64,000 nucleotides of DNA, from positions 4,836,001 to 4,900,000 of the forward strand of contig NZ_CP094264.1 in NCBI RefSeq assembly GCF_023614235.1, read 5' to 3'. The position numbers were made by a program, and so were the translations under genes. The DNA comes from Streptomyces sp. MRC013 (GTDB taxonomy: Bacteria > Actinomycetota > Actinomycetes > Streptomycetales > Streptomycetaceae). Within the stretch, counting starts at the first letter, position 1, and the number at the start of each line of letters is the position of its first letter. Positions 18,488-24,806 of this stretch are shown piece by piece. The notes under the pieces are model-generated. The model saw only the letters and a list, made by a program, of their open reading frames with translations. It searched no databases and had not been told where the DNA came from.

Positions 18488-19270
18488 GTGTCGGTCCCGC
18501 CGCTGCTCGCCCTGCGCGGCATCCGCAAGCGTTTCGGCGCCGTCGAGGCGCTGGCCGACGTGGAGCTGGAGGTCGACGCCGGGGAGGTCGTCGCCCTGAT
18601 GGGCGACAACGGTGCCGGGAAGTCCACCCTCGTGAAGGTGATCGCCGGGGTCGTCCCCGCCGACGAGGGGGTCATCCGGTGGAAGGGGCGCACCGTGCGG
18701 GTGCGGCGCCCCCGGGACGCCCACGCCCTGGGCATCGCCGCGGTCTTCCAGGACCTGGCGCTCTGCGACAACCTCGACGTCGTCGGCAACCTCTTCCTCG
18801 GCCGGGAGCTGCGCCGGGCGGGCCTCCTCGACGAGGTCGAGATGGAACGCCGGACCCGCGACCTGCTGGGTTCGCTCGCCATGCACGTGCCCGACCCGCG
18901 GGCCCGGGTGGCGACCCTGTCGGGCGGGCAGCGGCAGACCGTCGCGATCTCCCGCTCGCTCGTCGGGGAGCCGCGGCTGCTCCTCCTCGACGAGCCCACC
19001 GCCGCCCTCGGCGTCCAGCAGACCAGCCGCTTCCTGGACCTCGTCGAGAAGCTCCGCGACCGGGGCGCCGGCGTGCTGCTGATCAGTCAGAACCTGGGCG
19101 ACGTGAAGGCCGTCGCGGACCGCGTCGCCGTCCTCCACCTGGGGCGCAACAACGGCGTCTTCGACGTCGGCACCGCCTCGCAGGAGCAGATCGTCTCCTC
19201 CGTCACCGGGGTCACCAGCCACCCCGGCGCCGCCCGCCGCGCCCCGCACGCGCGGAGGGGGGAGCGGTGA
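18488..19270 (+). CDS. Sugar ABC transporter ATP-binding protein (single NBD, H-loop His replaced by Gln)
   Basis: A 260-aa ATPase for the xylose-type importer. Walker A is GDNGAGKST (39-47), Q-loop Gln 88 is in AVFQDL, the signature LSGGQ is 144-148, and Walker B LLLLDEPTAA is 164-173. It has one nucleotide-binding domain rather than the two fused ones of E. coli XylG, as is common in actinobacteria. Unusually, the switch position reads LLISQNLGDV, with Gln201 (codon CAG) where ABC ATPases normally have His (CAC/CAT). Ribosome site gaaggaggtgg is just upstream of the GTG at 18488. It overlaps the permease start by 4 bp (GTGA). Confidence 0.9.
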   Translation: MSVPPLLALRGIRKRFGAVEALADVELEVDAGEVVALMGDNGAGKSTLVKVIAGVVPADEGVIRWKGRTVRVRRPRDAHALGIAAVFQDLALCDNLDVVGNLFLGRELRRAGLLDEVEMERRTRDLLGSLAMHVPDPRARVATLSGGQRQTVAISRSLVGEPRLLLLDEPTAALGVQQTSRFLDLVEKLRDRGAGVLLISQNLGDVKAVADRVAVLHLGRNNGVFDVGTASQEQIVSSVTGVTSHPGAARRAPHARRGER

Positions 19271-20466
19271 ACGGCCTCCGCCGGGTCCTGGGGGAGGGCG
19301 TCGAGGCGGCCGGCCGGCGGCTGGGCGCCGGGGAGCCGGGCGTGCTGCCCGTCGTCGTCGGCGTCCTCGTGATCTGGTCGGTCTTCCAGCTCCTCAACGG
19401 CAACTTCCTCGCACCGCGGAACCTCTCCAACCTCGGCGTGGACATCGTCGGCACCGGGATGATCGCCGTCGGCGTCGTCTTCGTCCTGCTGATCGGCGAG
19501 ATCGACCTGTCGGTCGGGTCGGTCAGCGGCCTCGCCGCGGCCCTGTTCGCCGTGCTGCACGTGCGGCACGGCGTGGCGGAGTGGCCGGCCGTCGCGATCG
19601 CCGTGCTCTGCGGCACCGCGATCGGCTCCCTGCACGGCCTCCTCGTCGCCCTGGTGGGCGCGCCCGCCTTCGTCGTCACCCTCGCGGGGCTCCTCGGCTG
19701 GAACGGCCTGATGCTGTACGTCCTGGGCGCCGGCGGTACCGTCAACCTCGACGAGGACGGCCTGCTGGGCGGGCTGACCGGCCACCACTTCCACGAGGTC
19801 GCCGCCGCGTACGGGCTGGCGGCGGCCGGCACCGTCCTGTGCTTCCTGGTCTTCCACCGGGACCGGCGGCGGCGCAGGGCGGCCGGGATGCCGCACCGGC
19901 GGCTCGCGGAGATCGCGGTGCGGACCGGGGCGGTGGCGCTGGTCGCCTTCTCCGCCGCACACGTGCTCAACCGGTTCCAGGGGCTGCCGCTCGCCCTGCT
20001 CGCCTTCCTCCTCGTCGTCGCCGGCCTCGACCTGGTGCTGCGCCGCACCCGGTACGGACGGAAGGTCTACGCCCTCGGCGGCGGCGGCGAGCCCGCCCGG
20101 CGGGCCGGGATCGACGTCGTCCGCGTGCGGGTGTCCGTCTTCGCGCTGTCCGGGACCATGGCCGCGGTCGGCGGGCTCTTCCTCGCCTCGCGCATCACGT
20201 CGGTGAGCCAGACGTCCGGGTCGAGCCTGCTGCTGATGAACGCGATCGCCGCGGCCGTGATCGGCGGCACCAGCCTCTTCGGCGGCCGCGGCACCACCTG
20301 GTCCGCCCTGCTGGGGATGCTCGTCATCCAGTCGATCGCCTCCGGGATGTCCCTGCTGGGCATCGAGGCGGCCGTCCAGTTCATGGTCACCGGCGGGGTG
20401 CTGCTGGCGGCCGTCGTCGTCGACACCGTGGCGAGGCGCGTCCGCAGGGAGCACGGCCGGGCGTAG
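19267..20466 (+). CDS. Sugar ABC transporter permease (XylH type)
   Basis: A 399-aa membrane subunit with about ten hydrophobic spans. Family markers are the ARAFVVTL-like APAFVVTLAGLLGWNG (about 136-151), LLIGEIDLSVGSVSGLAAAL (about 76-95), YGRKVYALGGGGEPARRAGI (about 263-282, the EAA-like cytoplasmic loop that contacts the ATPase) and AAAVIGGTSLFGGRGT near the C-terminus. The large central loop rich in Arg (HRDRRRRRAAGMPHRR) is characteristic of xylose permeases. Its GTG start is overlapped by the ATPase stop, giving tight coupling in a binding-protein/ATPase/permease operon. Confidence 0.9.
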   Translation: MNGLRRVLGEGVEAAGRRLGAGEPGVLPVVVGVLVIWSVFQLLNGNFLAPRNLSNLGVDIVGTGMIAVGVVFVLLIGEIDLSVGSVSGLAAALFAVLHVRHGVAEWPAVAIAVLCGTAIGSLHGLLVALVGAPAFVVTLAGLLGWNGLMLYVLGAGGTVNLDEDGLLGGLTGHHFHEVAAAYGLAAAGTVLCFLVFHRDRRRRRAAGMPHRRLAEIAVRTGAVALVAFSAAHVLNRFQGLPLALLAFLLVVAGLDLVLRRTRYGRKVYALGGGGEPARRAGIDVVRVRVSVFALSGTMAAVGGLFLASRITSVSQTSGSSLLLMNAIAAAVIGGTSLFGGRGTTWSALLGMLVIQSIASGMSLLGIEAAVQFMVTGGVLLAAVVVDTVARRVRREHGRA

Positions 20467-20477
20467 GGCCCGGCGGC

Positions 20478-20891
20478 TCAGTCGAGTCCGAGGGCGGGGA
20501 TCTCGATCGCGGGGCACCGGTCCATGACCATGTCCAGCCCCGCCGCCCGGGTCCGCGCGTACGCCTCCTCGTCGACGACGCCGAGCTGGAACCAGACCGC
20601 CCTGGCGCCCTTCGCCACCGCCTGGTCCGCCACCTCCCCGGCCAGCTCGCTGCGGACGAAGACGTCCACCACGTCCACCGGGAAGGGGACGTCCGCCAGC
20701 GTGGCGTACCCCTGCTCGCCGTGCACGGCCTCCGCCTTCGGGTGCACCGGTACGACCCGCTTGCCGAACCGCCGCAGCACTTCCGCCACGCCGTACGCCG
20801 CCCGCGACCGGTTCGCGGACAGGCCGACCACGGCCCAGGTGTCGCCGGCCTCGGTGAGGATCTTGCGGATGGTCTCCGTGTCGCCGTGCAC
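20478..20891 (-). CDS. CoA-binding domain protein (YccU-like)
   Basis: A 137-aa protein made of one Rossmann-like CoA_binding domain of the type also found in succinyl-CoA synthetase alpha. Visible blocks are WAVVGLSANRSRAAYGVAEV (about 19-38), GKRVVPVHPKAEAVHGEQGY, VDVVDVFVRSEL and KGARAVWFQLGVVDEEAYAR (about 93-112). The free-standing form is widespread and without a proven role. It converges on the permease gene with 11 bp between stops. The ATG at 20891 is the only sensible start. Confidence 0.9.
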   Translation of the reverse strand: MHGDTETIRKILTEAGDTWAVVGLSANRSRAAYGVAEVLRRFGKRVVPVHPKAEAVHGEQGYATLADVPFPVDVVDVFVRSELAGEVADQAVAKGARAVWFQLGVVDEEAYARTRAAGLDMVMDRCPAIEIPALGLD

Positions 20892-20980
20892 TGCCGTCTC
20901 CCGTCTGTCCGGGGGCCGTCCCCCCGCGGACGACCAGGCTACGGCGCCCCGCGCTCCGGAAGCCGCTTCACACGCAGGGT

Positions 20981-21020
20981 GGATAGTGGCACTATCTATT
21001 TATAGGTAGTGCCACTATCC
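20981..21020. promoter_or_regulatory. Paired-palindrome operator at the promoter of the DUF3291-type gene
   Basis: Arms GGATAGTGGCACTA (20981-20994) and TAGTGCCACTATCC (21007-21020) are exact reverse complements around a 12-nt AT-rich spacer (tctatttatagg). Each arm extended by a base or two is itself a near-palindrome of the form TAGTGnCACTA, so two adjacent operator copies are present. The AT-rich spacer, with TATAGG as a possible -10, puts the sites over the promoter of the gene starting at 21067. A dimeric TetR- or MarR-like repressor is inferred; no such gene is adjacent. Confidence 0.7.
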
Positions 21021-21066
21021 GTTTGTGCCGGGGCCTCCACCCGCGGCCCGCCGAAAGGACCCCACC

Positions 21067-21807
21067 GTGCCCACCCTGCCCTGGACCAGCCCCGCCCCCG
21101 CCCCCGCCCACGCCCCCGCCCTCGTCATGGCCTCGCGCTTCGAGGTCCGCTCCCTCGCGGACGTGCCCCGCTTCCTCCTCGGATCCCTCGCCGCCTGGCG
21201 GCAGGTCACCACCGCGCCCGGCGCCTATGGAGCCTCGCTCGTCGCCCGGCCGCTCAAGCGGACCTTCTACACGCTCTCCGCCTGGCGGGGCCGCGACGCC
21301 CTGTACGCCTACGCCCGCGCCGAACCCCACCGCGGGATCATGGAGGGCCTCCGGCCGGTGATGCGCGGCTCCACGTTCGCCTTCTGGGAGACGACCACCG
21401 ACGACCTCCCGCCCGCCTGGGACGACGCCCTGCGCCGCCTCGACGAGCAGGCGGCGAAGGACGCCGCGGGGGGAGGCCGCCCCGGGGCGCGGCTAGATCC
21501 ACGACAGCAGGACCGTGCACGCGGTCGCGCAGGTGGCGGCCGTGGCCAGCAGCACTGTACGGGCGGCGGCTTCGGCGGCCGGGGCGTCGTGGCCGGTGAC
21601 GGAGCCGGCGAGGGCGATGCCGAGGCCGGCGGCGACGGTGGTGACGGTCTTGGTGACGCCGGATGCCTCACCGGCGCGTTCGGGGCGGACGATGCCCTGA
21701 GTGGCGACGAGGGTGAGGGCGTTGGCGAGCCCGAGGGCGGCGCCGCAGAACGTGGCGGCGACCAGACAGGCGGAGAGACCGGGGGCGAGCCGCCCCGGGT
21801 TCCATAG
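21067..21807 (+). CDS. DUF3291/spheroidene-monooxygenase-like protein with a foreign C-terminal extension
   Basis: The genuine part is about residues 1-140: SRFEVRSLADVPRFLLGSL, AAWRQVTTAPGAYGASLVAR, then RTFYTLSAWRGRDALYAYAR, AEPHRGIMEGLRPVMRGSTF and FAFWETTTDDLPPAWDDAL. This is the ferredoxin-like dimeric alpha-beta barrel fold of DUF3291 and heme-degrading or spheroidene-monooxygenase-like proteins. From 21497 on the frame runs antisense through a duplicated MFS fragment, so the last 100 or so residues (ARGRAGGGRGQQHCTGGGFG and onward) are not native. The natural stop was probably lost when the duplication joined here. The start is GTG 21067, downstream of a palindromic operator. Confidence 0.65.
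   Translation: MPTLPWTSPAPAPAHAPALVMASRFEVRSLADVPRFLLGSLAAWRQVTTAPGAYGASLVARPLKRTFYTLSAWRGRDALYAYARAEPHRGIMEGLRPVMRGSTFAFWETTTDDLPPAWDDALRRLDEQAAKDAAGGGRPGARLDPRQQDRARGRAGGGRGQQHCTGGGFGGRGVVAGDGAGEGDAEAGGDGGDGLGDAGCLTGAFGADDALSGDEGEGVGEPEGGAAERGGDQTGGETGGEPPRVP
21497..21766. repeat. Direct repeat copy 1: duplicated 3' end of the MFS gene
   Basis: Identical by eye to 24895-25164 (offset 3,398 bp) from atccacgacagcagg through cgtggcggcgaccaga, then diverging with scattered mismatches to about 21790. It carries, on the minus strand, the last about 90 codons of the MFS transporter (FCGAALGLANALTLVATQGI onward). It is fused on its left to the DUF3291-type gene and on its right to IS3-derived sequence. 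Confidence 0.9.
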
Positions 21808-21928
21808 AGATCTCAGACTGGGGTTGTGACCTGGAGTTAACGTGGCGGCGACCAGACAGGCGGAAAGACCGGGGGCGAGCCGCCCCGGGTTCCATAGAGA
21901 TCTCAGACTGGGGTTGTGACCTGGAGTT
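21749..21928. repeat. Two-copy 90-bp tandem repeat at the IS3 / MFS junction
   Basis: Copies 21749-21838 and 21839-21928 differ at one base (cggagagacc against cggaaagacc). Each unit joins a scrap of MFS coding sequence (aacgtggcggcgaccaga) to the terminal region of the IS3 element (ttccatagagatctcagac, then tggggttgtgacctggagt). On the minus strand it encodes PGHNPSLRSLWNPGRLAPGL twice. Tandem duplication happened after the MFS-IS fusion. Confidence 0.9.
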
Positions 21929-22526
21929 TCGGGAGTTCGGTGTAGTAGTTGGCTTCGCACTCGACAAGCGGAACGTGGCCTGTCCCACCGTGGAGTCTTC
22001 GGTGGTTGTACCAGTCGGCCCACTCGGCGGTGGCCGGCTCGACCTGGGAGAGCGTCTTCCAGGGCCGTCGAGGCTCGATCAACTCGGTTTTGTGAAGGCC
22101 GATCGTGGACTCCATCAGGGCGTTGTCGTACGCGTCGCCGACCGAGCCGATGGACACGGCGATGCCGGCGGTCTCGAGGTGGTCGGCGAGCTTGAACGAT
22201 GTGTACTGCGACCCGGCACCCGAGTGGTGAACCAACTCGCCTGGCTTCAGCGGCCGTTGGCCTCGGGCTTGTTGCCAGATCGCCGTCACCGGAGCGTCCA
22301 GGACGAAAACGGTCTCCTTCACGGTGGCCGCGGACCAGCCGACGATCCGGCGGGAGAAGGTGTCCACGACGAAGGCGACGAGGACGACTGCGGACCGCGT
22401 TTTCACGTGGGTGAAGCCCGCCACCCAGCAGCGGTCCGGGACGGCGGCGACGAAGTCACGGCCAACCAGGTCGAGCGCTCGCTCCGCCAGCCTCCTGTGC
22501 CACCGCGACGTCTGGGAATTCATCAC
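21903..22526 (-). pseudogene. IS3-family transposase OrfB remnant with two catalytic Asp changed to Gly
   Basis: A 207-aa C-terminal portion of an IS3-type DDE transposase (rve domain). Conserved blocks are VVLVAFVVDTFSRRIVGWSA, HVKT, FKLADHLETAGIAVSIGSVG, DAYDNALMESTIGLHKTELI and WADWYNHRRLHGGTGHVPL. The first catalytic Asp normally lies in WVADFTH but here the sequence is WVAGFTH (GGC). The second, normally in HHSDAGSQY, is HHSGAGSQY (GGT). The Glu in ALMESTIG remains. The N-terminal half of OrfB and the OrfA partner are missing. The element is therefore dead twice over. It ends KLQVTTPV, and the element terminus is repeated in the 90-bp tandem repeat. Confidence 0.85.
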
Positions 22527-22558
22527 CGCCCACGCCGGGCGCCACCCGCACTTTCCGG

Positions 22559-22900
22559 GTGCCGCCGCTGGTCGCCGACGAAGGATACGAGCGGATCCGC
22601 GCCGCCCTCCTGTCCGGGCGGTCCCTGATCGCCCTGCTGATCAGCCTGCGCTCCATCACGCACACCGTCGGCGACGGTGACGGCGACCAGGAGCTCGCCA
22701 CCACCCTCTACGAGCGGATCGAGGAGAACCTGACCGCGCTGACCCCCACCGGCCAGCCGATCACCGTCACCCTCGACGACCGCTCCATCCCGACCCCGGA
22801 CATCCCGACCCCGGACACCCCGGCCGCCGCGCAGGACACCCCGTCCGACGACGAGCCGGACGCGGAACCCGAGCAGGGAACCGGCCCGAGCAACCACTGA
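22559..22900 (+). CDS. Hypothetical protein with acidic Pro/Thr/Asp-rich tail
   Basis: A 113-aa ORF. Residues 1-70 look like a real folded protein (VADEGYERIRAALLSGRSL, then TTLYERIEENLTALTPTGQP). The tail is a disordered TPDIPTPDTPAAAQDTPSDD repeat. I do not recognise the family. The GTG at 22559 sits close to the broken end of the IS3 remnant and has no clear ribosome site, so the gene may be the 3' portion of something longer whose 5' end was lost in the rearrangement. Confidence 0.45.
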   Translation: MPPLVADEGYERIRAALLSGRSLIALLISLRSITHTVGDGDGDQELATTLYERIEENLTALTPTGQPITVTLDDRSIPTPDIPTPDTPAAAQDTPSDDEPDAEPEQGTGPSNH

Positions 22901-22917
22901 ACAGCCAGGAGGCACCC

Positions 22918-22939
22918 GCCCCGCCCGGCCGGGCGGGGC
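22918..22939 (+). terminator. Perfect 22-bp G/C palindrome after the hypothetical gene
   Basis: GCCCCGCCCGG (22918-22928) is followed directly by its reverse complement CCGGGCGGGGC (22929-22939), 18 bp after the stop at 22900. It would form a very stable hairpin with a minimal loop, as in many Streptomyces terminators. Confidence 0.6.
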
Positions 22940-22996
22940 CGTACGGGGCGTGGGCGACCGCCTGCGGGAGGGGCCGGCCGAACTCCTCGGGGACAT

Positions 22997-23033
22997 GCGC
23001 AAGGCCGCCCGGTCGCGCCGGGCGGCCTTGCGC
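22997..23033 (-). terminator. 16-bp stem terminator of the toxin-antitoxin operon
   Basis: GCGCAAGGCCGCCCGG (22997-23012) pairs perfectly with CCGGGCGGCCTTGCGC (23018-23033) around a 5-nt loop. It begins 3 nt beyond the stop of the minus-strand toxin gene, so it is the expected terminator for that operon. Confidence 0.8.
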
Positions 23034-23035
23034 TG

Positions 23036-23281
23036 TCACCGTACGCGGCCGAGGTGGATGACGCTGACGCGGATGTGCCGGCCGTCGACCTCGTACCTGA
23101 CCCGGTACCGGCCGACATGGATGCGCAGTACGCCGCCGGCTCCGAAGGCGCCGTCGGGCCGGGGGTCGTCGGCGAGGCGGTCGACGGCGGTGAACACCTG
23201 CCGGACCCCGGCGGGGTCGTCCTTGGCGAGCCGCTCCGCCTGGGTGAGGGCCTCGGGTTCCCAGATGACCTCGTACCTCAC
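23036..23281 (-). CDS. RelE/ParE-family toxin
   Basis: An 81-aa protein of the RelE/ParE superfamily (ribosome-dependent mRNase or gyrase-poisoning toxins). It begins MRYEVIWEPEALTQAERLAK, followed by RQVFTAVDRLADDPRPDGAF and ends GVLRIHVGRYRVRYEVDGRH plus a VSVIHLGRVR strand. The RYRVRYEV motif and terminal basic/aromatic strand are RelE-type, matching the YefM/Phd-partnered RelE group that cleaves mRNA in the ribosomal A site. The GTG start at 23281 overlaps the antitoxin stop by 4 bp. Confidence 0.88.
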   Translation of the reverse strand: MRYEVIWEPEALTQAERLAKDDPAGVRQVFTAVDRLADDPRPDGAFGAGGVLRIHVGRYRVRYEVDGRHIRVSVIHLGRVR

Positions 23282-23538
23282 GCCTCGTCCTCGCCGAACA
23301 CGCGCCGGTATGCCTCGTCGTGCGGGACGCCGGCGTCCTCGCCGCGGTCTTGGCGGTCGCGGTAGGCGACCAGGGCCCGCAGTTCTTGAAGTTCCAGGGC
23401 GTCGGCGGGGCTGACCAGTATCGCGACGGTCTGCCCGTGGTCGGTGATGGCGACCGGTTCGCGGGTGACGCTGACCTCGCGCGCGATGGCCCCCAGCCGG
23501 GCACGGGCTTCCACGATCGAGTAGGTCGTCTCCGTCAT
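23278..23538 (-). CDS. Phd/YefM-family antitoxin
   Basis: An 86-aa antitoxin. Residues 1-50 form the Phd/YefM DNA-binding fold (TYSIVEARARLGAIAREVSV, then REPVAITDHGQTVAILVSPA). The rest (DALELQELRALVAYRDRQDR and GVPHDEAYRRVFGEDEA) is the helical and then disordered toxin-wrapping tail. It is first in the operon and the promoter region carries a clear palindrome immediately overlapping the start codon, so conditional autorepression by the Phd-RelE complex is expected. Start ATG 23538. Confidence 0.9.
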   Translation of the reverse strand: MTETTYSIVEARARLGAIAREVSVTREPVAITDHGQTVAILVSPADALELQELRALVAYRDRQDRGEDAGVPHDEAYRRVFGEDEA

Positions 23539-23563
23539 GCACACCACCTTACAAAGGTGTGCA
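23538..23563. promoter_or_regulatory. Operator of the Phd-RelE operon
   Basis: TGCACACC (23538-23545) and GGTGTGCA (23556-23563) are perfect inverted repeats around a 10-nt spacer that itself contains a smaller ACCTT/AAGGT dyad. The site overlaps the ATG of the antitoxin gene and the immediate upstream region, the normal position for antitoxin autorepression. Confidence 0.75.
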
Positions 23564-23714
23564 CCTTCCGACGGCGCGCCGGGGTCGGTGCCAGAGCGAC
23601 GATGCGCAGGGCATGGCTCACCGGCCCCCTCCACGCAAGCCTGGGTACGGGGGCGTAGCCGTGCCGTTGGTCGTGCGGCGGCGGTCGGCCGCGGTCGGCG
23701 GTGCGCCAAGTCCG

Positions 23715-24212
23715 CTACTTCGCAGAATCCGTGTGCTTGGCGTCGATGAAGGCGTCGTCGACGACGACGCGCGGGGGCGGGTCCTTCGGGTCGGGACGTT
23801 TGGTGACGCCGTCGAGTACGCCGGCGATCTCGTCGTACATGCGGACGGACTCGGCGCTGCGGTGCCGGCCGAAGTTCTTCGAGTCCGTACCGCCGTGGGC
23901 CATGTAGTCCAGGATCCGCAGGTAGTTCGCCAGGGTCACCCCCGTGAGCTCGATTCGGACCAGGCCGTTGTCGAGCTTCTTGACCGTGGTCCTCAGCTCC
24001 AGGTCCGGGCCGCCCCTGCCTGTCTGGTCCGATGTCTTCTCCCACAGGTCCTCGGTGGTCTCGATGTGGAAGGTCTTCAGGCCGGCGGCTTTCTGCAGGC
24101 GCTCGGAGTGCTGCGGCGGGGAGTCGGTGGAGCAGCCGCTCACGAAGACGGTGGTCAGGAGGGCGAGGGCGCCGAGCAGGCGGGCCCGGCGCGGTGCGGA
24201 GGAAGAAGACAC
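23715..24212 (-). CDS. Hypothetical lipoprotein (LppX/LolA-like in outline)
   Basis: A 165-aa protein with a lipoprotein signal: basic SSSSAPRRARLLG, hydrophobic ALALLTTVFVSG and lipobox Cys at about 27 (VSGC). The mature part (LQKAAGLKTFHIETTEDLWE, LELRTTVKKLDNGLVRIELT and LRILDYMAHGGTDSKNFGRH) has alternating beta strands and resembles the many Streptomyces and mycobacterial LppX_LprAFG/LolA-like lipoproteins, although I cannot assign it firmly. It is transcribed in the same direction as the toxin-antitoxin pair, about 180 bp upstream of it. Surface location is inferred from the signal. Confidence 0.75.
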   Translation of the reverse strand: MSSSSAPRRARLLGALALLTTVFVSGCSTDSPPQHSERLQKAAGLKTFHIETTEDLWEKTSDQTGRGGPDLELRTTVKKLDNGLVRIELTGVTLANYLRILDYMAHGGTDSKNFGRHRSAESVRMYDEIAGVLDGVTKRPDPKDPPPRVVVDDAFIDAKHTDSAK

Positions 24213-24806
24213 GGACCGCAGTGTCGTCGCGACGACCGGAGTCCGGGGCTTTTTGCTCTTCCACCATCCGCACGAGCGACGCGCCAGTCGGCCAGGACGG
24301 CCGAAAACCCGTTCCCGAGACGTCGGCTGAGGTGTGAACGGCGCCGGACCGCCCTGTCCAGCGCAATGGCAGACCAGCCCGCAGCGAGGAAGCTGGCGTG
24401 CTCTCCCGCAGCACGGGGCTTGTTACAGGCACGCTGACCGGCGTCCCGGTCGGGCTCGTGTTCGGACCCGCCGCCGGTCGGCGTGGAGGCGACCCCGGCC
24501 CCGCCCCGAGGAGCGCTGACGGCCGGCCGGGCGACGCAGGGCCGCCCCGCGGCAAGCCCACGCGGACCTCGACGCGACCGGCGAACCCGCGTGCGTCCAC
24601 CGGCCGCGGACCGACGGCGAGGCCGGATACCTCGACCGCGCTCTGCTTCACGACCGGGCCTGCCCGCGGCCCCCTGCCGGCGACACCGGGCGAACCGCGG
24701 CCCGGCGGGCTTCCCGCACACCTGCGACCACCGCCGCCGCCGCGCCGCACTCGGCGGCCACCCACCAACCGCGTCGACAGCGCGCGGGCCGATGCGGTCG
24801 GCCCCG
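24213..24806. other. Intergenic stretch without a recognisable gene
   Basis: All six frames give low-complexity Arg/Pro/Gly/Ala translations. No ribosome site with a plausible start, no hairpin of note and no homology were seen. It lies just outside the 3' end of the intact MFS gene and may be debris from the rearrangement. Confidence 0.4.
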
